Source of the DNA: JAWMQL01 sp033283165 | GTDB lineage: Bacteria > Pseudomonadota > Gammaproteobacteria > Pseudomonadales > Halieaceae | Length of the DNA: 64,000 nucleotides | Reading direction: 5' to 3' | Assembly (NCBI GenBank): GCA_033283165.1 | Contig: JAWMQL010000006.1 | Coordinates: forward strand, 248,001 to 312,000 | In this document: piece by piece, positions 49,538 through 57,930 of the stretch | Position numbering within the stretch: the stretch's first letter is position 1 | Layout: each line of letters opens with the position of its first letter | The notes under the pieces: model-generated | Databases searched by the model: none | What the model saw: the letters and a program-made list of their open reading frames with translations, nothing else | What the model was told of the DNA's origin: nothing | Position numbers and translations under genes: made by a program

Positions 49538-51601
49538 GTGAGCGGCATCGCCCGGCACTCGGTGCGTGAACTGCGCGGGGTGGGCCCGCGCCTGGCGGAC
49601 AAGTTGCGCGAGTACGGCATCACCCAGGTCGAGGACCTGCTGTTTCACCTGCCGCTGCGCTACCAGGACCGCACCCGCATCACCCCCATCGGCGCCCTGC
49701 GCGACGGCGACGAGGCCGTGGTCGAGGGCGAGGTGCGCCTGGCCGACGTGGCCTTTGGCCGCCGCCGCAGCCTGGTGGTGCGCCTGCAGGATGGCAGCGG
49801 CACCCTGACCCTGCGCTTCTACCACTTTACCGCGGCACAAAAAAACAACCTCGAGCCAGGCACCCGGCTGCGCTGTTTCGGGCAGGTGCGCCGCGGCAGC
49901 AGCGGGCTCGAAATCTATCACCCGGAGTACCAGCGGCTGGGACCCGGCGAGGAACAGGTCAGCGACACCCTCACCCCCGTCTATCCGACCACCGAGGGCA
50001 TCGGCCAGAACCAGTGGCGCAAGCTCTGCACCCAGGCCCTGCAATACCTGCGCCGGGAGGGACCGGAGGAACTGCTGCCATCGACCACGGGGCTTCCCTA
50101 TGCTCTGGCCGAGGCCATCGAGTATCTCCATGCGCCGCCGCCGGACGCCGCGCTGGAGCTACTGCGGGAGGGGCGCCACCCCGCCCAGCTGCGGCTGGCG
50201 CTGGAGGAGCTGGTGGCTCACAACCTGTCCCTGCAGCAACTGCGCCAACGCCAGCAGCTGCGGCCCGCCCCGGCGCTGGCGACCAACCCGCAGCTGTTGG
50301 CGCGCTTCCTGGAATCGCTGCCTTTTGCACCCACCGCGGCGCAACAGCGGGTACTGGCCGAGATCGCCGCCGACCTGGCCAGGCCCTGCCCCATGCTGCG
50401 CCTGGTGCAGGGCGACGTGGGCTCAGGCAAGACCCTGGTCGCCGCCGGCGCTGCGCTGCAGGCCGTGGCCAATGGTTACCAGGTGGCCATCATGGCGCCC
50501 ACCGAAATCCTCGCCGAACAGCACTGGCACAACTTCAGCGGCTGGTTCGAGCCCCTGGGGATCGAACTCGCCTGGCTCAGCGGTCGCAGCAAGGGCAAAA
50601 AGCGCGCGGCCACCCTGGCGCGGATTGCCGCGGGCGACGCGGCGGTGGTGATCGGTACCCACGCGCTGTTCCAGGAGGACGTCCAGTTCCGGCAACTGGG
50701 CCTGGTCATCGTCGACGAACAACATCGTTTCGGGGTTCACCAGCGCCTCGCACTGACGGACAAGGGCGGCGGTGACCTGCGCCCGCACCAGCTGGTGATG
50801 ACCGCCACCCCGATCCCGCGCACCCTGAGCATGGTGGCCTACGCAGACCTGGATTGCTCGGTGATCGACGAATTGCCCCCGGGGCGGACGCCGGTGACGA
50901 CGGTGTCCATCGACAATGTGCGCCGCCTGGAAGTGACCGAGCGCGTCGCCCGGGCCTGCGCCGGCGGGCGCCAGGCCTACTGGGTGTGTACCCTGATCGA
51001 GGACAGTGAGGCCCTGCAGGCCCAGGCGGCGGAGGCCGTCGCGACGGAGTTGCGCGAGGCCCTCCCGGAGCTGGCCATTGGCCTGGTCCACGGGCGCCTG
51101 AAGCCGGCGGAGAAGGAGGCCGTGATGGCGGCGTTCAAGGCCGGTGAGCTGGCGGTGCTGGTTGCCACCACCGTGATCGAGGTGGGAGTGGATGTGCCCA
51201 ACGCGAGCCTGATGATTATCGAGAACCCGGAGCGCCTGGGCCTGGCCCAGTTGCACCAGCTGCGCGGCCGGGTGGGGCGGGGGCCGCAGGCCAGCCACTG
51301 TGTACTGCTGTACCAGTCCCCCCTCAGCCATGCCGGGCGGGAGCGGATCAGCGCCCTGCGGGCCAGCAACGACGGCTTTTTTATCGCCGAGAAAGACCTG
51401 CAACTGCGCGGTCCCGGGGAGGTGCTGGGCACCCGCCAGACCGGTCTGATGGAGTTCCGGGTCGCGCGCCTGCCGGAACACGAGGATCTGCTCGACACGG
51501 TGCACACGCTGGCCGGGCAGATACTCGCGCACCACCCGGACCGGGTGGTGTCACTGGTCCAGCGCTGGACCGGTGCCGGACAGCGCTTCGGCTGGGTGTA
51601 A
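49538..51601 (+). CDS. recG: ATP-dependent DNA helicase RecG
   Basis: Helicase that regresses stalled forks and processes branched DNA. 687 residues from a GTG start. Wedge/OB domain in the first 160 residues (GVGPRLADKLREYGI, LLFHLPLRYQDRT). Helicase core: Walker A LVQGDVGSGKTLVA near 290, MAPTEILAEQHW, DEQH box VIVDEQHRFGVHQR near 395, TATPIPRTLSM, LVHGRLKPAEKE, and ATTVIEVGVDVPNA. QLRGRVGRG and LRGPGEVLGTRQTG close it. Confidence 0.97.
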   Translation: MSGIARHSVRELRGVGPRLADKLREYGITQVEDLLFHLPLRYQDRTRITPIGALRDGDEAVVEGEVRLADVAFGRRRSLVVRLQDGSGTLTLRFYHFTAAQKNNLEPGTRLRCFGQVRRGSSGLEIYHPEYQRLGPGEEQVSDTLTPVYPTTEGIGQNQWRKLCTQALQYLRREGPEELLPSTTGLPYALAEAIEYLHAPPPDAALELLREGRHPAQLRLALEELVAHNLSLQQLRQRQQLRPAPALATNPQLLARFLESLPFAPTAAQQRVLAEIAADLARPCPMLRLVQGDVGSGKTLVAAGAALQAVANGYQVAIMAPTEILAEQHWHNFSGWFEPLGIELAWLSGRSKGKKRAATLARIAAGDAAVVIGTHALFQEDVQFRQLGLVIVDEQHRFGVHQRLALTDKGGGDLRPHQLVMTATPIPRTLSMVAYADLDCSVIDELPPGRTPVTTVSIDNVRRLEVTERVARACAGGRQAYWVCTLIEDSEALQAQAAEAVATELREALPELAIGLVHGRLKPAEKEAVMAAFKAGELAVLVATTVIEVGVDVPNASLMIIENPERLGLAQLHQLRGRVGRGPQASHCVLLYQSPLSHAGRERISALRASNDGFFIAEKDLQLRGPGEVLGTRQTGLMEFRVARLPEHEDLLDTVHTLAGQILAHHPDRVVSLVQRWTGAGQRFGWV

Positions 51602-51608
51602 CCCGGCG

Positions 51609-52979
51609 TCAGACCATGATCGCCGGGAGTTCCTTCTGCAGGGCGAGCTTGTCCCGGGTGGCCTCGCCGGTCAGGGCAAAACCCAGCAGGTCGCCGGCAC
51701 TGTTGCGGAATTCCGCCTTGACGCTGTTGCCGTCCTGTTCCACGACCCATTCCCCTGCCGCGCCCTCGGCCGGCGGCGCTACCACCACCGGGCAGGCGGG
51801 CGTCTTGATGGTAACGGGCATGGCCGGATAAGCGACCTCTGTCGGCTCCCCCGCCAGGGTCTTGCCCAGGGCGCGGGCCGCTGCCATCAGCGGCGCCACG
51901 TAAACCAGCACATGGCCGTCGACCTCGGCGCAATCGCCCAGCGCGTAGACGTTGGGGGCACTGGTTTCCAGCAGCCGGTTGGTCACAATGCCCCGGCTGG
52001 TCTCGATACCCGAGGCCCTGGCCAGTTCGACCCGCGGCCTCACGCCCACGGCGGAGACCACCAGATCGGCATCGATCGTGTCGCCGTTATCCAGAGTGAC
52101 CCGGACACCGTCGCCCGCCAGGTTGACTTCCGTCACCAGGGGACCGAAATGGAAATTCGCACCCTTTGCCTCCAGCGCCGCCTGCACCGCCTTGCCCGCG
52201 GGTTCCGGCAGCAGGGTGGGCAGACAGTAGCCCAGGGGGTCGACCGCCTCCACCTCGAAGCCGCCATTGAGCAGGTCGTTGGTGTACTCACAGCCGATCA
52301 GGCCGGCGCCGATCAGGCACACCTTGCGCACATCGTTCTTCTTCATCGCGGTGCGGAAATCGTCGAAATCCAGCAGGTCGTTGATGGAGTAGACCCGCTC
52401 CAGGCCGTTCCCGCCGATGGGCGGCCGGATCACGTCGGCCCCCAGGGCCAGGACCAGCTTGCCGTAATGGATGACCGTCTGGGCGTCCCCGACCCTGATC
52501 AGTTGCTGGGCCGTATCGATCTCATTCACCTTGGTCATGGTCCAGACGCTGGCCTTCAGGCTGCGCGCCATGCTGCCGGCATCCAGTTGCGCCAGGTCGT
52601 CGGCATCCGTGTTCTTGGTGTAACCCGTGGACAGCATGGGCTTGGAATAGGAGCGGCCATCATCGGAAGTGATCAGGATCAGGGGCGTCTCCGGGTCGTG
52701 TTTGCGGAATTCCCTGGCCAGGCCGTAGCCCGCCAGGCCGGTACCCAGGATCACGACCGGCGCATGGACCTTGTCCGCCACCGGTTCCTCGTGGTGCGGC
52801 GTGTCGTCTACAGGGGCCTCCTCCAGCAGTTCGAAGTCCTCCTTGCCGACCCCACAGTCCGGACACAACCAGTCTTCCGGCACGTCTTCCCAGCGGGTGC
52901 CGGGAGCTATGCCATCGTCCGGCCAGCCTTCTTTTTCGTCATACACCAGGCCGCAGACAATACATTCCCACTTGCTCAT
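51609..52979 (-). CDS. rubredoxin-rubredoxin reductase fusion
   Basis: 456 residues from ATG 52979 (MSKWECIVCGLVY). Residues 1-50 are a rubredoxin with both iron-binding pairs (CIVCG and CPDCG). After a short acidic linker comes an FAD-dependent NADH oxidoreductase from about residue 75: VVILGTGLAGYGLAREF, GRSYSKPMLSTGYTK, LVLALGADVIRP, the NAD motif VCLIGAGLIGCEYTNDL near 245, and NVYALGDCAEVDG near 345. Electrons likely pass NADH-FAD-rubredoxin to an alkane hydroxylase or an oxygen/peroxide detoxifying partner. In Pseudomonas, reductase and rubredoxins are separate genes at this locus. Converges with recG, 8 bases apart. Confidence 0.93.
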   Translation of the reverse strand: MSKWECIVCGLVYDEKEGWPDDGIAPGTRWEDVPEDWLCPDCGVGKEDFELLEEAPVDDTPHHEEPVADKVHAPVVILGTGLAGYGLAREFRKHDPETPLILITSDDGRSYSKPMLSTGYTKNTDADDLAQLDAGSMARSLKASVWTMTKVNEIDTAQQLIRVGDAQTVIHYGKLVLALGADVIRPPIGGNGLERVYSINDLLDFDDFRTAMKKNDVRKVCLIGAGLIGCEYTNDLLNGGFEVEAVDPLGYCLPTLLPEPAGKAVQAALEAKGANFHFGPLVTEVNLAGDGVRVTLDNGDTIDADLVVSAVGVRPRVELARASGIETSRGIVTNRLLETSAPNVYALGDCAEVDGHVLVYVAPLMAAARALGKTLAGEPTEVAYPAMPVTIKTPACPVVVAPPAEGAAGEWVVEQDGNSVKAEFRNSAGDLLGFALTGEATRDKLALQKELPAIMV

Positions 52980-53119
52980 AGCTCGATCCAGGTCAAAAAT
53001 CGGAGGCAACACTATAAAGATGCGCAAAAAATGTGCAAGACCCGGTGCCGCTCCCCCGGGGTTGCAAGGACCGCCCGGTTCAAGCATTCTCGCCCCCTTG
53101 ATACCAGCGCGAGATTCCC

Positions 53120-53746
53120 GTGCCCTTCTTCTCAACCCACCGCGAGCCCCGCTGGCGACCCGTGCGCCAGTACCTGGCCAGCCAGTTGCCGTCCGGGCAG
53201 CGTCACTGGCTGCTGGATGACGGCTCGCTGACCCAGAGACTGGCCAGGCAGGGCCGGTTCCGGGTACAGCGCCTGCAGCAGGACTGGTGCGAGCCCCTGC
53301 GCTCGGAGCGGCAGCTGCTGGGCCTGCCCGACCGCCAGTTTGCCCTGGTCAGGCAGGTGGTTCTGCGGGTGAATGAGGAGCCGGTGGTGTTCGCCCGCTC
53401 GGTGTTCCCGGTGCACAGCCTGAGCGGGGGGTTGCGCCACCTGCGCCGGCTGCAGAACCGCTCCCTGGGGAGCATCCTGTTCGGCCACCCGGGCATGCAC
53501 CGCAGCCCATTCGAGCTGGCGCGCATCCCCGGGGACAGCAGCTACCTGCCGGCCAGCCTGCGCCAGTCTGACCCCGCCTGGGGGCGGCGATCGCGGTTTG
53601 TTATCGAGGGCAGGGGCCTGATGGTGAGCGAGGTCTTCCTGCGCCACTTCCGCCCCTGGGATGCCCCGCTGCCAATCCACCGCAGCCAGCGCGGCCGCGT
53701 CGCGGCAGACCCTGTGGGCACTGAAAATTGCCCGCTAAACCAGTAA
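53120..53746 (+). CDS. ubiC: chorismate pyruvate-lyase
   Basis: Splits chorismate to 4-hydroxybenzoate, the first committed step of ubiquinone synthesis. 208 residues from GTG 53120. Family marks: W-L-L-D-D-GSLTQRL near residue 37, the substrate Arg region VRQVVLRVNEEPVVFARSVFP, and LGSILFGHP near 115. The final 25 residues extend beyond most family members. Followed 15 bases later by ubiA, the normal ubiCA pair. Confidence 0.92.
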   Translation: MPFFSTHREPRWRPVRQYLASQLPSGQRHWLLDDGSLTQRLARQGRFRVQRLQQDWCEPLRSERQLLGLPDRQFALVRQVVLRVNEEPVVFARSVFPVHSLSGGLRHLRRLQNRSLGSILFGHPGMHRSPFELARIPGDSSYLPASLRQSDPAWGRRSRFVIEGRGLMVSEVFLRHFRPWDAPLPIHRSQRGRVAADPVGTENCPLNQ

Positions 53747-53761
53747 GCTGGCCCTTTCCCT

Positions 53762-54637
53762 ATGCGTTCCCGCGCCATGACCGGACCCGGTAAAACCACA
53801 GCCCTGCTGCAGTTGATTCGCTTCGACAAGCCGATCGGCACCCTGCTGCTGCTGTGGCCCACGCTGATCGCCCTGTGGTTGGCGGCTGGCGGGGTGCCGG
53901 ATCTCAGGCTGCTGCTGATTTTCATCCTCGGCACCTTCCTGATGCGCTCCGCTGGCTGTGTCGCCAACGACCTGGCGGACCGGGACATGGACGGCGGGGT
54001 GGCACGGACCGAGGCCAGGCCACTGGTGACGGGCAGCGTGTCCGTGCGGGAGGCAATCACCCTGTGCCTTGCACTGTGCCTGGCGTCGTTCGTCCTGGTG
54101 CTGTTCACCAACCGGCTGACCGTGCTGCTGTCCCTGGCCGGGGCCGTCCTGGCACTGGTCTACCCGTTCATGAAGCGGGTCACCCACCTGCCGCAGTTCG
54201 TGCTCGGACTGGCCTTCTCCTGGGGCATACCCATGGCCTTCGCGGCCCAGCGGGAGGCCCTGCCGCCCGCCCTGTGGTGGCTGTTCGCCGCCAACCTGCT
54301 GTGGACCGTGGCCTACGATACCCAGTACGCCATGGTGGACCGTGACGACGACCTCAAGATGGGCATCAAGTCGATCGCCATCCTGTTCGGACGCCACGAC
54401 CGCCAGGCGGTCGCCCTGCTGCAGGCGGCCTGCCTGTTCCTGTGGGGACAGGTGGGCGCCGCCTTCGGCCTGGGCACCGCGTACTGGATCGCACTGGCAC
54501 TGGTCGCCGGCCTGTTCTGCTATCACCAGTGGCTGATCCGGGAGCGGCGCCGGGAAGACTGCTTCCGGGCCTTCCTGCACAACAACTGGGTCGGGCTGGT
54601 GCTGTTCGCCGGGGTAGCGCTGCACCATGCCTTCTGA
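53762..54637 (+). CDS. ubiA: 4-hydroxybenzoate octaprenyltransferase
   Basis: Inner-membrane prenyltransferase joining 4-hydroxybenzoate to a polyprenyl chain. 291 residues, about eight membrane helices. First Asp-rich motif NDLADRDMDGGVART near residue 75 and second DTQYAMVDRDDDLKMGIKS near 190, both intact; LIRFDKPIGTLLLLWPT near the N-terminus. ATG 53762 or 53777 may be the start. Its end overlaps the start of the next gene by 11 bases. Confidence 0.96.
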   Translation: MRSRAMTGPGKTTALLQLIRFDKPIGTLLLLWPTLIALWLAAGGVPDLRLLLIFILGTFLMRSAGCVANDLADRDMDGGVARTEARPLVTGSVSVREAITLCLALCLASFVLVLFTNRLTVLLSLAGAVLALVYPFMKRVTHLPQFVLGLAFSWGIPMAFAAQREALPPALWWLFAANLLWTVAYDTQYAMVDRDDDLKMGIKSIAILFGRHDRQAVALLQAACLFLWGQVGAAFGLGTAYWIALALVAGLFCYHQWLIRERRREDCFRAFLHNNWVGLVLFAGVALHHAF

Positions 54638-55790
54638 TACCGGCGACTCAGGGTACAGCGCGCGCTTCCTCACCTCACTGGGGCAGATCGCGGCCGCGAA
54701 CTGGGATGGCCTGGCCGGCACCGACTACCCCTTCCTGCGCCATCATTTCCTGTACGGCCTGGAGAACACCGGTTGCACCACCGCCGACAGCGGCTGGCAA
54801 CCGTGCCACCTGCTGTTGCAGCAAGGCTCCGCGAACGTGGCCCTGCTGCCTCTGTACCTCAAGTCGCACTCCTACGGCGAGTACGTGTTCGACTGGTCCT
54901 GGGCCGATGCCTGGCGCCGCAGCGGGCTGAGTTACTACCCCAAGCTGGTCAGCGCCATCCCGTTCACCCCCGCCACCGGCCCGCGCCTGTGCACGGCGCC
55001 CGGCCTGGACCCCGGCGCTGCCTGGCCGGTGGCGCTGGCGGCGATACAGCAACTGGCCCGGGAGCGCGACATCTCTTCCTGTCATATCCTGTTTCCCGAA
55101 CAGGATGTCTCCGAACAGTTGCAGCGACTGGGCCTGGCCCGGCGCGCCGCCTGCCAGTTCCACTGGTTCAATGACGGCTTCCGCAGTTTCGACGACTTCC
55201 TGGCCACTTGCAGCAGCCGCAAGCGGAAGAACCTGCGCCGGGAGCGGCGCCGGGTCCAGGAACAGGGGATTACGCTGCGCACCCTGCAGGGCGCCGGGAT
55301 CAGCGAGCGGCACTGGCAAACCTTCCATCACTTCTACCAGATGACCTACGCCAAGCGCAGCGGCCACGGCGGTTACCTGACCCGGGAGTTCTTCCTGCAG
55401 ACCGCCGCGGGGATGGGTGAACAGGTGGTAATGGTGCTGGCGGAGCACAGTGGAACGCCGGTGGCGGCCGCACTGTACTTCCGTGACCAGAGCACCCTGT
55501 ACGGCCGCTACTGGGGTTGCAGCCGGGAGTTCGACTGCCTGCATTTCGAGGCCTGTTATTACCAGGGCATCGACTACTGTATTCGCCACGGCCTGCAGCG
55601 CTTCGACCCCGGGGCCCAGGGCGAGCACAAGATTCAACGGGGCTTTCGACCGGTTCCGACCTGGTCCAACCACTGGATTGCGGATGCGCGCCTGGCGGCG
55701 GCGGTGGCGGATTTCACCGTGGAGGAAGCCGACCACACCCGCGCCTACATCGAGCAGGCGAGTACCCTGTTACCGTTCCGGCAGGACTGA
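54627..55790 (+). CDS. GNAT/FemAB-like acyltransferase (DUF482)
   Basis: 387 residues of the PF04339/DUF482 family, proposed peptidoglycan-related acyltransferases of the GNAT superfamily. Seen: DYPFLRHHFLYGLENTG near residue 33, LPLYLKSHSYGEYVFDWSWADAW, YYPKLVSAIPFTPATGPRL, KRKNLRRERRRV, FYQMTYAKRSGHGGYLT, and the end GEHKIQRGFRPVPTWSNHW. No signal peptide; likely cytosolic. Real substrate unknown. It starts inside the ubiA 3' end and its own end overlaps the DUF938 gene by 21 bases on the other strand. Confidence 0.87.
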   Translation: MPSDTGDSGYSARFLTSLGQIAAANWDGLAGTDYPFLRHHFLYGLENTGCTTADSGWQPCHLLLQQGSANVALLPLYLKSHSYGEYVFDWSWADAWRRSGLSYYPKLVSAIPFTPATGPRLCTAPGLDPGAAWPVALAAIQQLARERDISSCHILFPEQDVSEQLQRLGLARRAACQFHWFNDGFRSFDDFLATCSSRKRKNLRRERRRVQEQGITLRTLQGAGISERHWQTFHHFYQMTYAKRSGHGGYLTREFFLQTAAGMGEQVVMVLAEHSGTPVAAALYFRDQSTLYGRYWGCSREFDCLHFEACYYQGIDYCIRHGLQRFDPGAQGEHKIQRGFRPVPTWSNHWIADARLAAAVADFTVEEADHTRAYIEQASTLLPFRQD

Positions 55791-56387
55791 CCGGCGCCAC
55801 ACCAGCAGGCGATTGTTGGCGGGCATGGCGTTGTCCTCCGCGAGCAGGAAGCCCGCAGCCCGGGCCAGGCCGTCCACTTGCTCGAAGTCCCGAATGGCGC
55901 TGTCGGGGTCGCGTGAGGCCAGCCACTGGTCGAAGCGGGCGTTGCTGTCGCTGGTGTAGCGGCCGCCGTAATTGAACGGGCCGTAGACCGCCAGCACGGT
56001 ATCCGGCCGGGCGCGCTCGCCGAGCTCGGCGAACAACAGCTCCACGGCGGCGTATGCCATGATATGCAGGGTATTGGCGCTGAACAGGGCATCGTAGTCG
56101 CCCGGGGCCAGCGGCCAGGGGCGCTGGCGTACATCCAGCACTGCCGGCGGCAGGATATTGTCGCCCGGGTAGGCCCGGCAGCGGGGTACCACCCCGGGCA
56201 GGTATTCCGGCAGATCGGTGGGCTGCCAGCGCAGGCGGGGCAGGGCGGCGGCGAAGTGCGTGGCGTGCTGGGCGGTACCGCTGCCTATCTCAAGGACCTG
56301 GCGGCGGTCCGCGAAGACCCGCCGGAGCACCTCGAGGATGGGGCCCTTGTTGTTTTCGCAGGCCTGGGAGTAGGGCAGGTTGTCCAG
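55770..56387 (-). CDS. DUF938 SAM-dependent methyltransferase-like protein, CTG start
   Basis: About 205 residues. The family's conserved N-terminus LPYSQACENNKGPIL is intact and directly precedes VLEIGSGTAQHATHFA (SAM motif I), LRWQPTDLPEYL, FSANTLHIMAY, VYGPFNYGGRYTSDSN and FEQVDGLARAAGF. Between the in-frame TGA that ends the monooxygenase and this motif there is no ATG, GTG or TTG. The best start is CTG at 56385-56387, with GAGGA 8 bases ahead inside the last monooxygenase codons. A GTG at 56328-56330 would delete the conserved motif. Function of the family is unknown. Confidence 0.75.
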   Translation of the reverse strand: MDNLPYSQACENNKGPILEVLRRVFADRRQVLEIGSGTAQHATHFAAALPRLRWQPTDLPEYLPGVVPRCRAYPGDNILPPAVLDVRQRPWPLAPGDYDALFSANTLHIMAYAAVELLFAELGERARPDTVLAVYGPFNYGGRYTSDSNARFDQWLASRDPDSAIRDFEQVDGLARAAGFLLAEDNAMPANNRLLVWRRSVLPER

Positions 56388-56390
56388 GGT

Positions 56391-57860
56391 TCAGGTCCTC
56401 ATCTCGAAGTCGCTGAAATCCGGGGCCCGCATGTGCCAGCGGTAGGCCAGGGTGGAGTGCGGCCAGTTGTTGGTGACCTTGCCGGCGGCGTTCTTGTACC
56501 AGTTGTCGCAACCGGCCACCCAGACCGTATCCGCCAGCGCAGCCTGCAGGCGGTCATTGTAGGCACGCTGCACGTCGGCCCGCACTACCAGGCTGCGCAG
56601 CCCGTGGCTCAGCAGCTTGTCGATACAGCGCGCAACATAGGCAACCTGTTGCTCCACCATGTAGATAATGGAATTGTGGCCCAGGTTGGTATTGGGTCCG
56701 TACAGCATGAAAAAATTCGGGAAGCCCGCCGTACACACCCCGCGGTGGGCCTCCGGCCCGTCGCGCCAGGCCTGCGCCAGCTCGAGGCCGCCCGCACCGA
56801 CGAAGCGCACCGCCGACAGCAGCTCGGTGCTGCGAAAACCGGTACCGTAGATCAGCACATCCACCGGCCGCTCGACACCGTCCGCGGTCGCCACACCCGC
56901 GGTGCCGATGCCCTCGATCGGCGCGGTCACCAGCTCCACGTTGTCGCGGTTGAAGGTGGGAAAGTAATCGTCGGACACCAGGATGCGTTTGCAGCCCATG
57001 GGGTAGTCCGGCCACAGGGCCGCCCGCAAGCCGGGGTCCGATACCTGTTTTTCCAGGTAGCCCCGGGCCCAGCGGGCCACCAGCCCACGCAGCGGGCTGC
57101 GGCGCCACATGAGCGGATAGAGCAGCCAATCCTGGCGCAGGTAGATCAGCAGGCGATGGAGTTTCTGCCACAGGGGATAACGGGCGAAGCGGGCCTTTTC
57201 GGCCTCGCTGTAGGCCCGGTCATTGCGCGGGATGACGTGATTGGCATGGCGCTGGTACACGTACAGCTGCTCTGCCTTGCGCGCGAGATGAGGAATGAAC
57301 TGCAGCGCGCTGGCGGCATTGCCGATCACGGCCACCCGCTTGCCCGCCAGGTCCACGTCGTCCCGCCAGCGCGCCGAGTGCCAGCTGTCGCCGCCGAAAC
57401 TGTCGCGCCCGGGCAAGTCGGGGATGTTGGGCAGGTTCAGTTGCCCCAGGCCCGAGACCAGGCAGCGGGCCCGCACCCGCTCGCCATCGTCCAGCGCCAG
57501 TTCCCAGACACCCTCCGCCTCCCGGTAGGCGGCTGACTCGACCCCGGTCTCCAGGCGCAGGTGCGGGCGCAGGCCATACTTGTCGGTGCAGTGCTCGAAG
57601 TAGGCCTGTATTTCGTCAAAGGGCGAGTAGCGCCGGCTCCAGGCCGGGTTGGGCTCGAAGGAGTAGCTGTACAGGACCGATGGCACGTCGCAGCAACAGC
57701 CGGGGTAGTGGTTGTCGTGCCAGGTACCTCCCACCGCGGGCGACTTTTCCAGGATCAGGAAATCCTCGATGCCACGCCGGCGCAGCTCGATGCCCATGCA
57801 CAGGCCCGACATGCCGGCGCCGATGATGATGACCGAGTGTGGTTTGGGTGGTTTGTCCAT
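56391..57860 (-). CDS. flavin-containing/Baeyer-Villiger-type monooxygenase
   Basis: 489 residues. FAD motif VIIIGAGMSGLCMGIEL near residue 10; ILEKSPAVGGTWHDNHYPG; the Baeyer-Villiger signature FxGxxxHxxxW is met by FGGDSWHSARW near residue 153; the NADPH motif VAVIGNAASALQF has Ala in place of the second Gly. Later: GTGF in LIYGTGFRST and FPNFFMLYGPNTNLGHNS. Expected to insert oxygen into ketones or oxidise S/N atoms; substrate unknown. It precedes the DUF938 gene with a 3-base gap to its CTG, so the pair is likely co-translated. Confidence 0.88.
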   Translation of the reverse strand: MDKPPKPHSVIIIGAGMSGLCMGIELRRRGIEDFLILEKSPAVGGTWHDNHYPGCCCDVPSVLYSYSFEPNPAWSRRYSPFDEIQAYFEHCTDKYGLRPHLRLETGVESAAYREAEGVWELALDDGERVRARCLVSGLGQLNLPNIPDLPGRDSFGGDSWHSARWRDDVDLAGKRVAVIGNAASALQFIPHLARKAEQLYVYQRHANHVIPRNDRAYSEAEKARFARYPLWQKLHRLLIYLRQDWLLYPLMWRRSPLRGLVARWARGYLEKQVSDPGLRAALWPDYPMGCKRILVSDDYFPTFNRDNVELVTAPIEGIGTAGVATADGVERPVDVLIYGTGFRSTELLSAVRFVGAGGLELAQAWRDGPEAHRGVCTAGFPNFFMLYGPNTNLGHNSIIYMVEQQVAYVARCIDKLLSHGLRSLVVRADVQRAYNDRLQAALADTVWVAGCDNWYKNAAGKVTNNWPHSTLAYRWHMRAPDFSDFEMRT

Positions 57861-57874
57861 TACAAAAAAGGGGA

Positions 57875-57930
57875 AAAAAAGGGGACAGTTACCTTTTTCC
57901 GCAGGAAAAAGGATAACTGTCCCCTTTTTT
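57875..57930. repeat. REP-like palindrome, GGGGACAGTT type
   Basis: Arms 57875-57900 and 57904-57930 are reverse complements except for one missing T in the left arm, around GCA. The core GGGGACAGTT/AACTGTCCCC is shared with the 26876-26940 element, while the inner part (CCTTTTTCC) differs. The last two bases lie inside the yaaA stop codon. On the minus strand the A/T-rich flank could make it act as a terminator for yaaA. Confidence 0.88.

Noticed and set aside
51573..53231. 552-codon plus-strand frame opposite the rubredoxin reductase
   Set aside because: Antisense to a clear fusion protein and running into ubiC in another frame; no domain seen.
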